From positions 1 through 64,000 of the forward strand of contig NZ_CAMZCS010000015.1 in the NCBI RefSeq assembly GCF_947305105.1: a stretch of DNA of 64,000 nt. Reading direction: 5' to 3'. Source of the DNA: an uncultured Fibrobacter sp. Its GTDB lineage: Bacteria > Fibrobacterota > Fibrobacteria > Fibrobacterales > Fibrobacteraceae. Of this stretch, positions 40,496 to 51,200 are shown one piece after another (the stretch's first letter is position 1; each line of letters begins with the position of its first letter). The position numbers and the translations under genes are program-made. The notes beneath the pieces are model-generated. The model ran no database searches, had not been told where the DNA came from, and saw only the letters and a program-made list of their open reading frames with translations.

Positions 40496-43400
40496 TTAGC
40501 GCTTTTTCCCGACGTACACGCCCTTTGCCTTGGGCTTTGCGTTCAAGCTGCGGCCCTTGAGGTCGTATGTGCGGGTAACGGGCGTGAACTCACCAGTGCG
40601 CGTATTGATGCGGCCAATGACGGTCGTCTTCTTTTCGCTACCCGATTCGCCCGAACCGATACTGGCACGGCTCTTGCCTTCGACAACCACGACCTCGATT
40701 TCTTCGGGGAGTTCGTTGCTACGATCACGCCATACGGACACATGGCCTGCTGGGGCGGGCCTCGGCTCTCCATTGGGAGTGCTGTACTTCAGGTAGGCGC
40801 GCAACGGGCGGATAAAGGCGCCGGAACCCGCCTTGACAAACTGCCCGATTTCGGCACCGTTTGAGGCTGTCGCGGCAAAACCATAGACACTGCCTAGGTC
40901 GGTATCGCCCTCTTCCCATTTCTTGTACGCATAGGTTCCGATGAACTGCCAGTCACCCACCTTGGCCACTGCCGGCTCGGTCTTCTTGATGGTATAAAGC
41001 GAACGATTAAAGAAAAGCGTTGTATCGGTCATTTTCAACATGTAGGGCGTATTCGCCTTGATGAGGTTCCCCATGTAAGAACTGCAATCCCTATCGGGCT
41101 CACCGTCACGGCACCAAACCCGGTTCATCTCAACCTGCAATTTTCCATTTTCTTCAATCATCTGCGAGAATTCAAGGATATCGTCTAAGCCGCCGACGCT
41201 CGCGGGATGGAATCCAAACGGGAAAACAATCGTGGAATACTTGCCCGAATCATTCGCCGTTACCGCAAAATTACGGATAAATTCAATATCGGCAACGTCA
41301 ATGTCTTCTTCGATATTCACAGTATCCTTGCCATCGTACAAGCCATCGATACGGGCAAGCCTGTTTCCATTAAAGGATTGGTAAATTGCGATAGCAGAGG
41401 AACCCGATTTTTTCAAGACATCCACCTGCAAATCCGGATATTCGCCATTTCCTTCACCATTCGATTTCAGCTGGAATGCTAGGCTCCGGCCTGTACTGTA
41501 TACATTTTCAATGTAACTATTGCTATTAGACATTTTTGCGAGTACTTTTGCATCCGTATTCGCGCCGTCGTAAATGAACAAGGAGTCCTCTCCGTCAGCA
41601 AAATATGTGTTGCCTCTTACACGGAGCGAATAACCTTCGGGAGCTGTCAACACGAGGACGCCATCGCTATTGTTGCAATAATCCCAGTTCCCGCAATCTG
41701 TACGGACTGTCAATTCTCTGATACCTTCCTCTGGAATATCAATCCAGGACGTATCGGTTGCCGGAATCCACGTCGTGAAGTAACCATATATCAAAGGACT
41801 GAAATAGGCATCAATTTCAACATTGCCTTCCGGCATTACAAACTTGGCTTCGTTTCCAGAATACCATGTTCCACCTATCGGAGTAATAGTGGAGTATTTG
41901 CCATACACATCCCTCCACCATATAGCGAAATTATCGAGCAAATAGCCGTTATTAGGAGTCGCCACAAGCGTAACAGTATCGCCTACCATAGCCGAAAGCG
42001 TGTCAGCAACCATGCTACCGAAGCTCGCATCATTTAAGGTTATAGAATATATCCCGCTCGCATTTACAAGACGTATGTTAGCGTATATACCACGACCATT
42101 CCCTTCTCCATCCGATTTGAATTTGAATGTAAGAGTACGGCCCGTACTCCGCAATTCGTCTATTTCACCACCAATCGATACCTTTACGAGTTCTCGCTCG
42201 GCATCTATTCCATCTCCATCGTAAATAATCAAGGAGTCGCCTTCATCAGAAAGATCAACTTCCCCGTCAGTAATCATCAATTTATAACCTTCGGGAGCCG
42301 TCAAGACGAGTACGCCATCGTTATTATTGTAATAGAAATAATCTTCGCGACTGTAATCATTATAGACCTGAACCGATGCCATTCCTTCCGGAATATCCAC
42401 CCTAAGTGTATCCGCTCTGGGAATAACCGCATCACCATATTCTGCTTCGAAGATATATACTTTGAGAGAAAGATCTTTTTCCGGCATTACAAACTTAAAC
42501 TGGTTCTCATACCATGCTGAAAAATTGCAGTTTTCAAATTCATACAATGTCGTTTTCAAATCATATGCTTCAACACAAACATTGTATGATTTTATGTCCG
42601 TCGTTATATTCAATGTGACCGTATCACCCGGCGCTGCGCTTTCTGGATAACCGTCAATTGTTCCACCCTGAACTTTGGCAAACTCAATCCTATATTTTTT
42701 ATTGGGATCAATAATCGTTACAAGCAAATTCATTCTCATATAGGAATCACTAGATTCATAATGGAGTGTCAATGTATCTCCAGAACTATTCAAATAGATA
42801 TCGTTACCTTGGTCCAGCTCCCAAATTTTTGTCGCACCTGTTCCGGAACCATCAAAAACCGCCATTCCAGCACCGTCGCCATAGGTTTTCACATCTCCAG
42901 TCAACTGGAACTTGCGCCCTTCGGGTGCCACCAGCACAAGCGTGCCTTTGCATGCATCATAAACACATTCACCATTAACATTAAACGACTCTACATCCGC
43001 AGGAATAGTGGCAAATACAGAATCCCGTTGCGGCATCTCGATAAAGAGCCCTTCGTTAGCCGTCGTCACCTTTTCGACAAATTCAACATTGACCCTGACA
43101 TCTGCATAAGGCATTGTGAAGGAATAGTCGTTACTTGTATACCATGTACCACCAGTTATAGGGAGAGACCACGATTCATCGTTCAAATCCAAATAAGCCT
43201 CCGCATAAATACTGCCTATCATGTAACCTTCGTTAGGTGTCGCCGTCAAATTAATCGTATTCCCCGTCGATGCCGATGAAAGGTCACCTCCAGCATAACC
43301 ATTCCCGCTATAATGCACATCGACATTGTGCGTAACACTTGCATCGACAAGCCTTACAGGTATAGACATGTCATATTCACCTGTCCCGACATAAACAAGA

Positions 43401-46354
43401 GTCAGGTCCCGCCCAGTCGTTATTCCCGACATCAATTCAGCACCCGAACCAACAGGGTCCGCGAATTCACCATCGTAAGCGTTAAATCCAGAAGTATATT
43501 CATGATTCATATTCTCAACTAGGAACCAATAACCTTCCGGAGCCTTCAATATGAGAGGCTTAGCCGCTTCCCACACGCCAACTCCCTGTCCATTCACGTA
43601 AAATTCTTCGAATCTAGCCGGGATTGTTGCCCTAATGGTTTCGTACCGGGACACAGCAATGTTTGGCGTTTCTGATTCGCTTGCAAAGTAAGGCTCAATA
43701 TTAACATCTTCGCCTGGCATCAAGAACGTCACCTCGTTCCCTTCGGAATACCATGTTCCACCTGTCTTAGAAATCTCCCATCCAGTATTTTCGCCCCAAA
43801 TTCTCACGTGATGGAGATAATACCCAGGATCAGGCGTCACCGAGAAAGAAACAGGCGTGTTCACCTTGGCAGAAACCGTATTGGGAACGATATTGCCATT
43901 ACTGTAATCCCAGAAAGAGACTGCATAATCTTTGTTCGGGTCGACAACAAGGAATATCAAAGCTAAACCATTGCGCTTTTGAATAGATTCACCCATTTCT
44001 TTATAATGGATTGTCAAATCATTGCTAGAAGCAACCCTGCTGCTAATATAAATCCCGTTAGGTGCCTTCAAGAGTGTATCGCTACTATTGTAGATATACA
44101 AGGAATCAGCGGAGCCTCGGCCCGAAAAATCTCCCATCACCTGGAGCACTTTTCCTTCTGGCGCAGTTAATGCAAAATAGGCGTCGATTTTTTCATCTGT
44201 ATAATCGTCAGAAATCGTGAACGTTTTTATTCCATCCGGAATGGTCATATTTTCTGTTCCCGAATGGTTCATACTTAAATAAAAATGCCCATAAGTAAGA
44301 TTTTCAAAATGCGGGGTAATGGTTACATCTGTTTGCGGCATCACAAACGAGATTTCATTATTGGAGTACCAACTGGCAGTATGCTCTACATTGCTCAAAT
44401 ATTCATCCCAGACATTTTCATCTTGAACAAGGGCCTTGTCAAGAATATAACCCGCATCGGGAGTTGCCGTCAAGGTCACCACTTCGCCAGGCATCGCCGT
44501 TGCCGGAGGATTGACAAAACCGCCATGTTCTGCTGTCTCGATATTGATGGCATGGGGACCATTCGGATCCACAACTGTTACGGTCAAGTCAAGACCATCA
44601 TAAGTCGTGCCGCCACTCGTTTGGAAACTGAGCATGACATTTTCACCTGTGCTCAATTTTTTCGGAACATTCCAAGTGCCATAAGAATCGGCCGTAAACC
44701 ATGAGCCCACATTGACATTATCTCCGTCATACGCGGATAATAGTCCCGTCCCAGAAGAGTTATTACCGCTCCGGACTTTTATTGTACCCGACAAGCGAAG
44801 CTTTTTCCCGCTGGGAGCAGTCAGCAACAGGTATCCATCACAGTTAGGGCTATACTTACCTGTTTCGCCTCCATTGTCATAGACCTTGATGGTATTGATT
44901 CCTTCAGGAATTGCCAGCTCGAAAAATCCATTTTTCAACATGTTGATGCTTGGGCCGTCTTCAATGCGAACAAATACAGGCTTAATCTCTACGGCCGAAC
45001 CGGGCATTTTGAAGGACATTTCACCGGATTCATACCAAGTGGCATTGCTTACTTCTACTTTCAATCCTTCTGCATCAAAGACTTCGACATAGTCAAGCAT
45101 ATAACCATTGTCCGGCGTCGCAGTCAAGGTGACAGAGGTATTTGCAGTAGCAGAACTGACTGACGGCGAAACCGTTCCTCCTGTGCCATTCGTGACGGTT
45201 ATATTATTAACTTCATTAGGATCTAGAACGGTCACGCGGAACGCATCACGGGAACGAAAACGTCCATCGGCCCTGTAATGCAGAGTCATAACATTTTGTG
45301 TGCTGATAAACCTTCCCATGTCACGAACCGGCACTTTTCCCAAAAGATTCGCATCGTCGTTGATTCCATCGTACACATAAAGAGAGTCGTTGCCACTGTT
45401 TGAATTATCTTCGCTCATTATCTGAAGAATTTTTCCTTCAGGGGCGTTCAACGCGATATCAATGTCTTCAGTTCCGTCGCCTTTCGGTTCAATCAAGAAC
45501 GTACTTACCTCATTTGGAATGATTACAGGAAGCATTCCCGATTCCGGCAAATCGTATTCTGATATTTTGAGATACTTGTCAATTTCTTGAAATCTTAATT
45601 CTACCGTAGCATCGGTATTTGACATTGTGAAAGTAGCGGTATTACCAGAATACCATTGACCACCGGTAAATCCTTCTAAGAAACGTCCGTAATCATCGTA
45701 AACTAAACTGTTGCCAAGTTCATCCACAACATTTATTGATTGCAAAACGTAACCTTCATTAGGGGTCACGGATAAAGAAATCTGCGTACCACCTACAGCC
45801 TCCGTATGTGATGCTGAAACACTCCCGTTCGCTACTTCACCAATTACAATGGCATGGGGTACAGTTAGATCGACTAGTGTTACAGTTAAAAACAAGCCTG
45901 CATTTGTGTAATCTGGTAATGTTTCAAAATTAATAAGCATACGCTGTCCAGAACTAAGCGTATTAGGGACATCTTCATATCCGTCTAAATAAGAGATCTT
46001 TCGCCGGCTTGCTATATTATCGCCATCATAGGCACTCAAAAATCCGTATGTCGTCCTTATATACCCCGTTAAACGGAGTAGATAATTTTGAGGCGCAACT
46101 AATACAAGGTTGGTTTCGTTACTAGAAGAGGGGATGCTGTAATTACCTTCCGCTCCACCATCATCATACACCTTGAACGTCGTCACGCCATCGGGGATTA
46201 CCAGCGTGTCGGTCCCGGTCGCGGACATGTTGATGTAGTAGCCACCATTGCCATCGTCACTCAGTTCTCTTTGTGCGGCCCATGCGTTTGTTACCGTCAT
46301 TGTGGCAAATGCTAAAAACAGGATTGCACTCCAAATTCCCGGTCTTGTTTTCAC
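40496..46354 (-). CDS. Giant repetitive surface protein with CUB-like and divergent InlB-B repeats
   Basis: A protein of 1952 residues with a signal peptide (about 1-26). It is built of alternating modules. One is CUB-like, recognised by LVLTAPEGYKL and DSLFIYDG-type strands with a ...G.D.L...Y.S.G ending. The other is a divergent InlB B-repeat, recognised by V.LTATP..GY.L and the WYSGNE..F.MP..DV.I...F close. I count seven B-type repeats and about eight CUB-like modules. The final 200 residues differ and end in TYDLKGRSLNAK and GVYVGKK, the pattern of type IX-type C-terminal sorting tails. It is likely an adhesin or surface-layer protein. The start codon is GTG with AAGGAG. Confidence 0.75.
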   Translation of the reverse strand: MKTRPGIWSAILFLAFATMTVTNAWAAQRELSDDGNGGYYINMSATGTDTLVIPDGVTTFKVYDDGGAEGNYSIPSSSNETNLVLVAPQNYLLRLTGYIRTTYGFLSAYDGDNIASRRKISYLDGYEDVPNTLSSGQRMLINFETLPDYTNAGLFLTVTLVDLTVPHAIVIGEVANGSVSASHTEAVGGTQISLSVTPNEGYVLQSINVVDELGNSLVYDDYGRFLEGFTGGQWYSGNTATFTMSNTDATVELRFQEIDKYLKISEYDLPESGMLPVIIPNEVSTFLIEPKGDGTEDIDIALNAPEGKILQIMSEDNSNSGNDSLYVYDGINDDANLLGKVPVRDMGRFISTQNVMTLHYRADGRFRSRDAFRVTVLDPNEVNNITVTNGTGGTVSPSVSSATANTSVTLTATPDNGYMLDYVEVFDAEGLKVEVSNATWYESGEMSFKMPGSAVEIKPVFVRIEDGPSINMLKNGFFELAIPEGINTIKVYDNGGETGKYSPNCDGYLLLTAPSGKKLRLSGTIKVRSGNNSSGTGLLSAYDGDNVNVGSWFTADSYGTWNVPKKLSTGENVMLSFQTSGGTTYDGLDLTVTVVDPNGPHAINIETAEHGGFVNPPATAMPGEVVTLTATPDAGYILDKALVQDENVWDEYLSNVEHTASWYSNNEISFVMPQTDVTITPHFENLTYGHFYLSMNHSGTENMTIPDGIKTFTISDDYTDEKIDAYFALTAPEGKVLQVMGDFSGRGSADSLYIYNSSDTLLKAPNGIYISSRVASSNDLTIHYKEMGESIQKRNGLALIFLVVDPNKDYAVSFWDYSNGNIVPNTVSAKVNTPVSFSVTPDPGYYLHHVRIWGENTGWEISKTGGTWYSEGNEVTFLMPGEDVNIEPYFASESETPNIAVSRYETIRATIPARFEEFYVNGQGVGVWEAAKPLILKAPEGYWFLVENMNHEYTSGFNAYDGEFADPVGSGAELMSGITTGRDLTLVYVGTGEYDMSIPVRLVDASVTHNVDVHYSGNGYAGGDLSSASTGNTINLTATPNEGYMIGSIYAEAYLDLNDESWSLPITGGTWYTSNDYSFTMPYADVRVNVEFVEKVTTANEGLFIEMPQRDSVFATIPADVESFNVNGECVYDACKGTLVLVAPEGRKFQLTGDVKTYGDGAGMAVFDGSGTGATKIWELDQGNDIYLNSSGDTLTLHYESSDSYMRMNLLVTIIDPNKKYRIEFAKVQGGTIDGYPESAAPGDTVTLNITTDIKSYNVCVEAYDLKTTLYEFENCNFSAWYENQFKFVMPEKDLSLKVYIFEAEYGDAVIPRADTLRVDIPEGMASVQVYNDYSREDYFYYNNNDGVLVLTAPEGYKLMITDGEVDLSDEGDSLIIYDGDGIDAERELVKVSIGGEIDELRSTGRTLTFKFKSDGEGNGRGIYANIRLVNASGIYSITLNDASFGSMVADTLSAMVGDTVTLVATPNNGYLLDNFAIWWRDVYGKYSTITPIGGTWYSGNEAKFVMPEGNVEIDAYFSPLIYGYFTTWIPATDTSWIDIPEEGIRELTVRTDCGNWDYCNNSDGVLVLTAPEGYSLRVRGNTYFADGEDSLFIYDGANTDAKVLAKMSNSNSYIENVYSTGRSLAFQLKSNGEGNGEYPDLQVDVLKKSGSSAIAIYQSFNGNRLARIDGLYDGKDTVNIEEDIDVADIEFIRNFAVTANDSGKYSTIVFPFGFHPASVGGLDDILEFSQMIEENGKLQVEMNRVWCRDGEPDRDCSSYMGNLIKANTPYMLKMTDTTLFFNRSLYTIKKTEPAVAKVGDWQFIGTYAYKKWEEGDTDLGSVYGFAATASNGAEIGQFVKAGSGAFIRPLRAYLKYSTPNGEPRPAPAGHVSVWRDRSNELPEEIEVVVVEGKSRASIGSGESGSEKKTTVIGRINTRTGEFTPVTRTYDLKGRSLNAKPKAKGVYVGKKR

Positions 46355-46451
46355 TTTTCTACTCCTTAGAAATGTTTTGTAATAAAATTATATCATCAAA
46401 GAAATGTTGTCAATAAAAAAATGACAATAGAGCGAAATTCCTATTGCATAC

Positions 46452-46478
46452 AAAAAAAGCCCGGAACTTTATCCGGAC
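46452..46478 (-). terminator. Rho-independent terminator of pta
   Basis: On the minus strand a 7-bp stem (46472-46478 with 46459-46465, one G-U pair) is followed by seven U (46458-46452), 43 bases after the pta stop. Confidence 0.8.
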
Positions 46479-46520
46479 TTCTTTGTGAATTTCTTGGCTT
46501 TGCCTGGAATGGCAGCTTGC

Positions 46521-47921
46521 TTACCCGGCCTGCACGGCGGTGAGCGCAATCGTGTAGACGATGTCTTCAACGAGGGCGCCACGGCTGAGGTCGTTCACGG
46601 GCTTGGCGAGGCCCTGGAGCATCGGGCCAATGGCGATGGTGCCATGGGCGCTGCGCTGCACGGCCTTGTAGCCGATGTTACCGGCAGAGAGGCTCGGGAA
46701 CACGAACACGGTCGCCTTGCCGGCGACGGTGCTGCCGGGGGCCTTCAGGGACCCGACACTGGGCACGGTCGCCGCATCGTACTGGAGCGGGCCGTCCACG
46801 AGCATCTCGGGGCGGGCTTCCTTCACAATCTTGGTGGCCTCGCGCACGAGGTCGGCATCGGGACCCTTGCCGCTATTCATGGTGCTGTAGCTCAGCATGG
46901 CCACGCGACTCGGCAGGCCAAAGGCCTTGGCCGTGTCGTCGCACTGCATGGCGATTCCTGCAAGTTCTTCGGCGGTGGGGTTCAGGTTGATGGCGCAGTC
47001 GCCGTAGATGTACGTCTTACCGGGCATACACATGAAGAACACGGAGCTCACGGACTTCACGCCCGGGGCGCACTTGATCACCTGCAGGGCCGGACGGAGC
47101 GTGTCGGCAGTGGAGTGGATAGCGCCGGAGACGAGGCCGTCCACTTCGCCCATCTTAAGCATCATGGTACCAAGCATCACGTTGTCGGCGAGGGCAGCGC
47201 GGGCCTGGTCTTCGGTCATGCCCTTGGACTTGCGGAGTTCCACGAGGGTCGGTACGTACTTTTCGGCAAGTTCGGCAGAGGGTTCGATGATTTCGATGTC
47301 GGCGGGGAGCTGAACGCCCTGTTCCTTGGCAACGGCGAGGATTTCGTCCTTCTTGCCGATGAGGACCGGCACGGCAATCTTGCGGTCGATCACGAGCTTT
47401 GCGGCCTGCACGGTACGCGGTTCGGAGCCTTCGGGGAGCACGATGCGCTTCTTGGCCTTGGAGGCCTTGAGGAGGAGGCCGGCGCGGAACATGGCCTGGC
47501 TCGTCTTGCGTTCGGCGGGCTCGGCGGCGAGGTCGGCGGCAAGGCACTTCCCGCACTTGAGCAGGCGGCACGGGCAGAACAGGTCGGCGTCTTCGCTGTC
47601 GGAATAGATTTTCGCATCCAAGGCGGTCGCGAGGGAGTCGTTGAAGCTCTGGGCGACCACGTCGCTCATGCCGGTGGCGCCTTCCACCACGACGGCGTCC
47701 ACGGAATCAAAGCCTTGCTGCAAGAAGTCGGCGCAAATCTTTTCCATGAGGGTGGCAGTCTTGCCGGCCTTGATTTCGGCAGCGGCATCGGCGGCGGCCA
47801 CGAGGGAAAGCGGATTGTAGGAACCCACCACCAGGCCAGCCTGGGCGGCGGCATCCTTGACTTCTTGGACCTTGGCGGCCATGCTAGAAGCGGCCGTCAC
47901 GACTAGGTAAACTCGATTCAT
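46521..47921 (-). CDS. pta: Phosphate acetyltransferase
   Basis: A protein of 466 residues that interconverts acetyl-CoA and acetyl phosphate, feeding acetate production. The catalytic PTA domain spans about 135-460: [93 protein letters not shown], and [18 protein letters not shown]. The N-terminal 110 residues are the shortened P-loop-like regulatory domain. Between the two is a cluster of four cysteines (116, 118, 123, 126; CPC and CGKC), not normal for Pta and possibly a metal site. The start at 47921 has GGAG upstream. It is a single gene closed by the terminator at 46452-46478. Confidence 0.92.
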   Translation of the reverse strand: MNRVYLVVTAASSMAAKVQEVKDAAAQAGLVVGSYNPLSLVAAADAAAEIKAGKTATLMEKICADFLQQGFDSVDAVVVEGATGMSDVVAQSFNDSLATALDAKIYSDSEDADLFCPCRLLKCGKCLAADLAAEPAERKTSQAMFRAGLLLKASKAKKRIVLPEGSEPRTVQAAKLVIDRKIAVPVLIGKKDEILAVAKEQGVQLPADIEIIEPSAELAEKYVPTLVELRKSKGMTEDQARAALADNVMLGTMMLKMGEVDGLVSGAIHSTADTLRPALQVIKCAPGVKSVSSVFFMCMPGKTYIYGDCAINLNPTAEELAGIAMQCDDTAKAFGLPSRVAMLSYSTMNSGKGPDADLVREATKIVKEARPEMLVDGPLQYDAATVPSVGSLKAPGSTVAGKATVFVFPSLSAGNIGYKAVQRSAHGTIAIGPMLQGLAKPVNDLSRGALVEDIVYTIALTAVQAG

Positions 47922-48127
47922 TTTTAACTCCATTTTTGGAAAAATTGTTTTTTATGTCCAAAAAAGTAGCGAAAAATGGGCAAAAAAGTGTGAAGATATT
48001 CACCGAAAAGTGCCCTTTTCCCGACCCCTCCAGGAAGTCCACCCCGTTTCCCTGTTTGTTTTCGCAAAAACGGGTTCTCCCTTGAGGTTTTCTCAACAAG
48101 TTTTACCTTAGGCTACTTTTTGTTTGC

Positions 48128-48156
48128 TTGACTTCGCTATTTCTTGAATATATATT
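48128..48156 (+). promoter_or_regulatory. Promoter of the fibro-slime gene
   Basis: A -35 TTGACT (48128-48133), 17 bases, and a -10 TATATT (48151-48156). The untranslated leader would be about 70 bases long, ending in TAGGAGCG before the ATG. The remaining part of the 314-base gap between pta and this gene (47922-48127) is A/T-rich near pta and otherwise shows nothing I can name. Confidence 0.65.
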
Positions 48157-48235
48157 TAATATGTAATTGTATTTGGGTTAATCATTTATCAACGTAATTA
48201 GTCGCCCCACTGGTTGGGATTCTAGGAGCGCAATA

Positions 48236-51200
48236 ATGAAGAATAAACTTCTATTCGGTATTGCCCTATGCTTAGGGCTGTGTTCCATGGCCTCCGCGCA
48301 ATTTGGAGGTCCTGGAGGGCGAAACAACGGGCAGACCACCGAAGAACCGGCGGCCGATCGGGGCGGTGCAGGCACTGAAGCCGACGACCCAGCTGAAACC
48401 ACCACGCCTACGCGTCCTGGTGGCAACACGGGCCGTCAGACCTCCAATACCGTTACCATCCGTTTCATGACCCCGTGGACGAACTCCTCGGCCATCATGC
48501 ACGCAGGCAACGCCACCGACTCGATGAAACTCGTCAAGAACTATTGCGGTTGGTTCGAGTCCAAGGTCCCCGCCCCCGGCGAGGGCCAGAGCGCACAGAT
48601 TTACTTCACCCAGACCCTGGGCGGAACACCCTACGGCGCGGGCGGTCTCAACAACACCGACCCCATCTCGCTCGATAGTATCCTCGCTACCGGTGCAACG
48701 ACCGTCTGGATTAAGCCGGTCCCGTTCCCGAATGGTACCCCCACCCTCTACAGCGACTTCCCCACTGGCTCCCTGGGTGTTTGCACCAAGAAGCTCCCCG
48801 TCATGGTGTTCGACTGGTATCACGGTGAAAATGGCGATGGAGGCGTCAGGACATCAACAAGAACTAATAGAGACTCCACAGTCACAACAACAACAACGTA
48901 TGGCAATGGCGCCAAGGACCAGGACCCAACCCTCGGCCCCCTCTACGCCACTAGCAATGACTTTGGTTCCGGTGGCTGCGGTCGCCGTACCGCCGGCATG
49001 GTCGAACCCGTTCTCGGCCCGAACGGAGTCCCCGTCCGTGCTGCCGTGTTCCCCGAAAGCTGCCAGCTGACCGAACATATCAACAACTGGTTCCTGCCGC
49101 AGGTGGTGGCGCACGATGCTGCGGGCAAGGAGTACACGAACGCGACTTGCCGCGAAATCGAACTCGAAATGGACGAAAACGGCATGTGGCTCGGACAGAG
49201 AGACAAGAACAGCCCCGCAGGCGGACTCTTCCTGCTCGACGACTTCCAGTTCCTAGACCCAGCTGAAACAGTCAAAAACCCCTTCTACGACAACCTGAGC
49301 GGACAAGGCGCCAGGGGCGGCAAGCATAATTTCGGCTTCACCATGAAAATCCAGGCCCAGTTCGAATATGTTCCCGGTCAGTACTTCTCGTTCTTCGGCG
49401 ATGACGACGTGTGGGTGTTCATCAACAACCGCCTCGTCGTGGATATCGGTGGTCAGCACGCACAAGAAGAAGGTGCAGTCGACCTTGACACCCTAGGCCT
49501 CACTCCCGGTGTGACCTACCCGTTCCACATTTTCTATGCTGAACGCCACATTTACGAATCCAACTTCAAGATGCTCACCTCCATCGACCTCCAGACGGAA
49601 GCGAGCCTGCTCCTGAACGACCTCTCTACAGACGAACGTAACCTCCAGTACGACATTTGGCAGATTGTCCGCGAACAGCAGCTCTCCTGCGACTTCTCGA
49701 ACACCATGCAGACCAAGGATACCACGAGAGCGCCGTCTAACTTCAACCTGACCGGTGGTAACCTCCCGGCCAATGGCGTGTACCTTGACTCCGCAGGCAC
49801 CTGGTACGGCGGCATCATCATCAACAAGGATATGTCTGGCTTCAAGGTGAATGTCGACGCCATCAAGGAAGCTCGTGCCCTTGCTCCGGGCCAGTACTGT
49901 GTTCGCTTTACCCTCCAGGCCGACCCGACCCAGGGTGACGAAGTCTGGTTCGAAGTGGATGCCTACGCACTCCCGACCGTGGTATTCGCCGACGAAAAGT
50001 GGAAAATCCTCGGCAGCAACCTGAACAGCCAGGTGACCCCGATTGGCGAATGGGCTTTCCAGAAGTATCAAGTCAACGTCCAGTACGAAGAAGAATGGGC
50101 AGCAGAATACAACGACGAAATTCTCTACATCAACGCAACAGATGAGCTGATCAGTGTCGTTGACGAAGCTGGTAACCCGATTTCCTTCATCACGCTCACA
50201 GCAGGCAAGGGAACCTTCTATATCATCGGTAAGGGCGAAGTCGTGAACGCCACCTTGATGGTCAGGGGCGCCGCCTCTGCCAATACCGCCGCCTGGACAA
50301 ACATCAACCTCAAGCTCCCGCCCGTACCGCTTGTTGACTACGCCATCATGTACGACCGCGACGGTGATGGACGTGCCGATAGCCTTTATGTCAAGTACAC
50401 GAAGGAACTCATGGGCAAGAGCAAGATTGACTCGCTGCAGTTCACCTTCGGCGACCAGTTCCCGGTACGCACCACGTATAACCGTGCCGGAGACTCGGCC
50501 CTCGTTCTCGTCGCCGACAACGGCGGATTCGGAAGCGCCGTGTTCACAGGCACCAACGACACGCTTTACCATGGCATAATCGAGACCTGGTTCACCTTCT
50601 CCGATAACGGCGGCAAATCGGTATTCCCGGTTACCGGCGACATCATCGACCGTGTGAACCCGATTATCACCTCTGCCGAAGTTGAAATCACGGACCACAA
50701 CACGAACCTGGTCATTACCTTCAGCGAAGGCATCGCCGACAGCAGCAAGGGCTACTACCTGGATATGTTCTATTACAAGTGCTGGCGTGCTGGCTCGTTG
50801 AAGGACCCCATCAGTCCGATGTCTGTGAGAGCCGTGAAGCCGAATATTTGGAAACTGCCATTCAACGGCGGCTTGAACGATGTCGTCCCGGCTGTGGGTG
50901 ACTCCATCCGCCTTGTTCCTGGCAATGCTCCCTTGTACATCACTGGCACCAACGTAGCTTACGACTTGTCCGGAACTACGCCGCACTTGCTCAACCCCTG
51001 GGTCCGCATCACCGGCGACCAGGAAGTCCAAGTGACTAGCGCTCCGGTCGCATCGGTCAGCGCCGATAACGAATTGACCCGTGCAATCGTCACGAACAAA
51101 GAAGCAACGGTGCCCCAGCTGATTACGGATCTGACCAAGGACGTGAAGGAAATTGTCAACGAATACGGCGTGCAGGGCCACCTCATCGGCTTTGACATGG

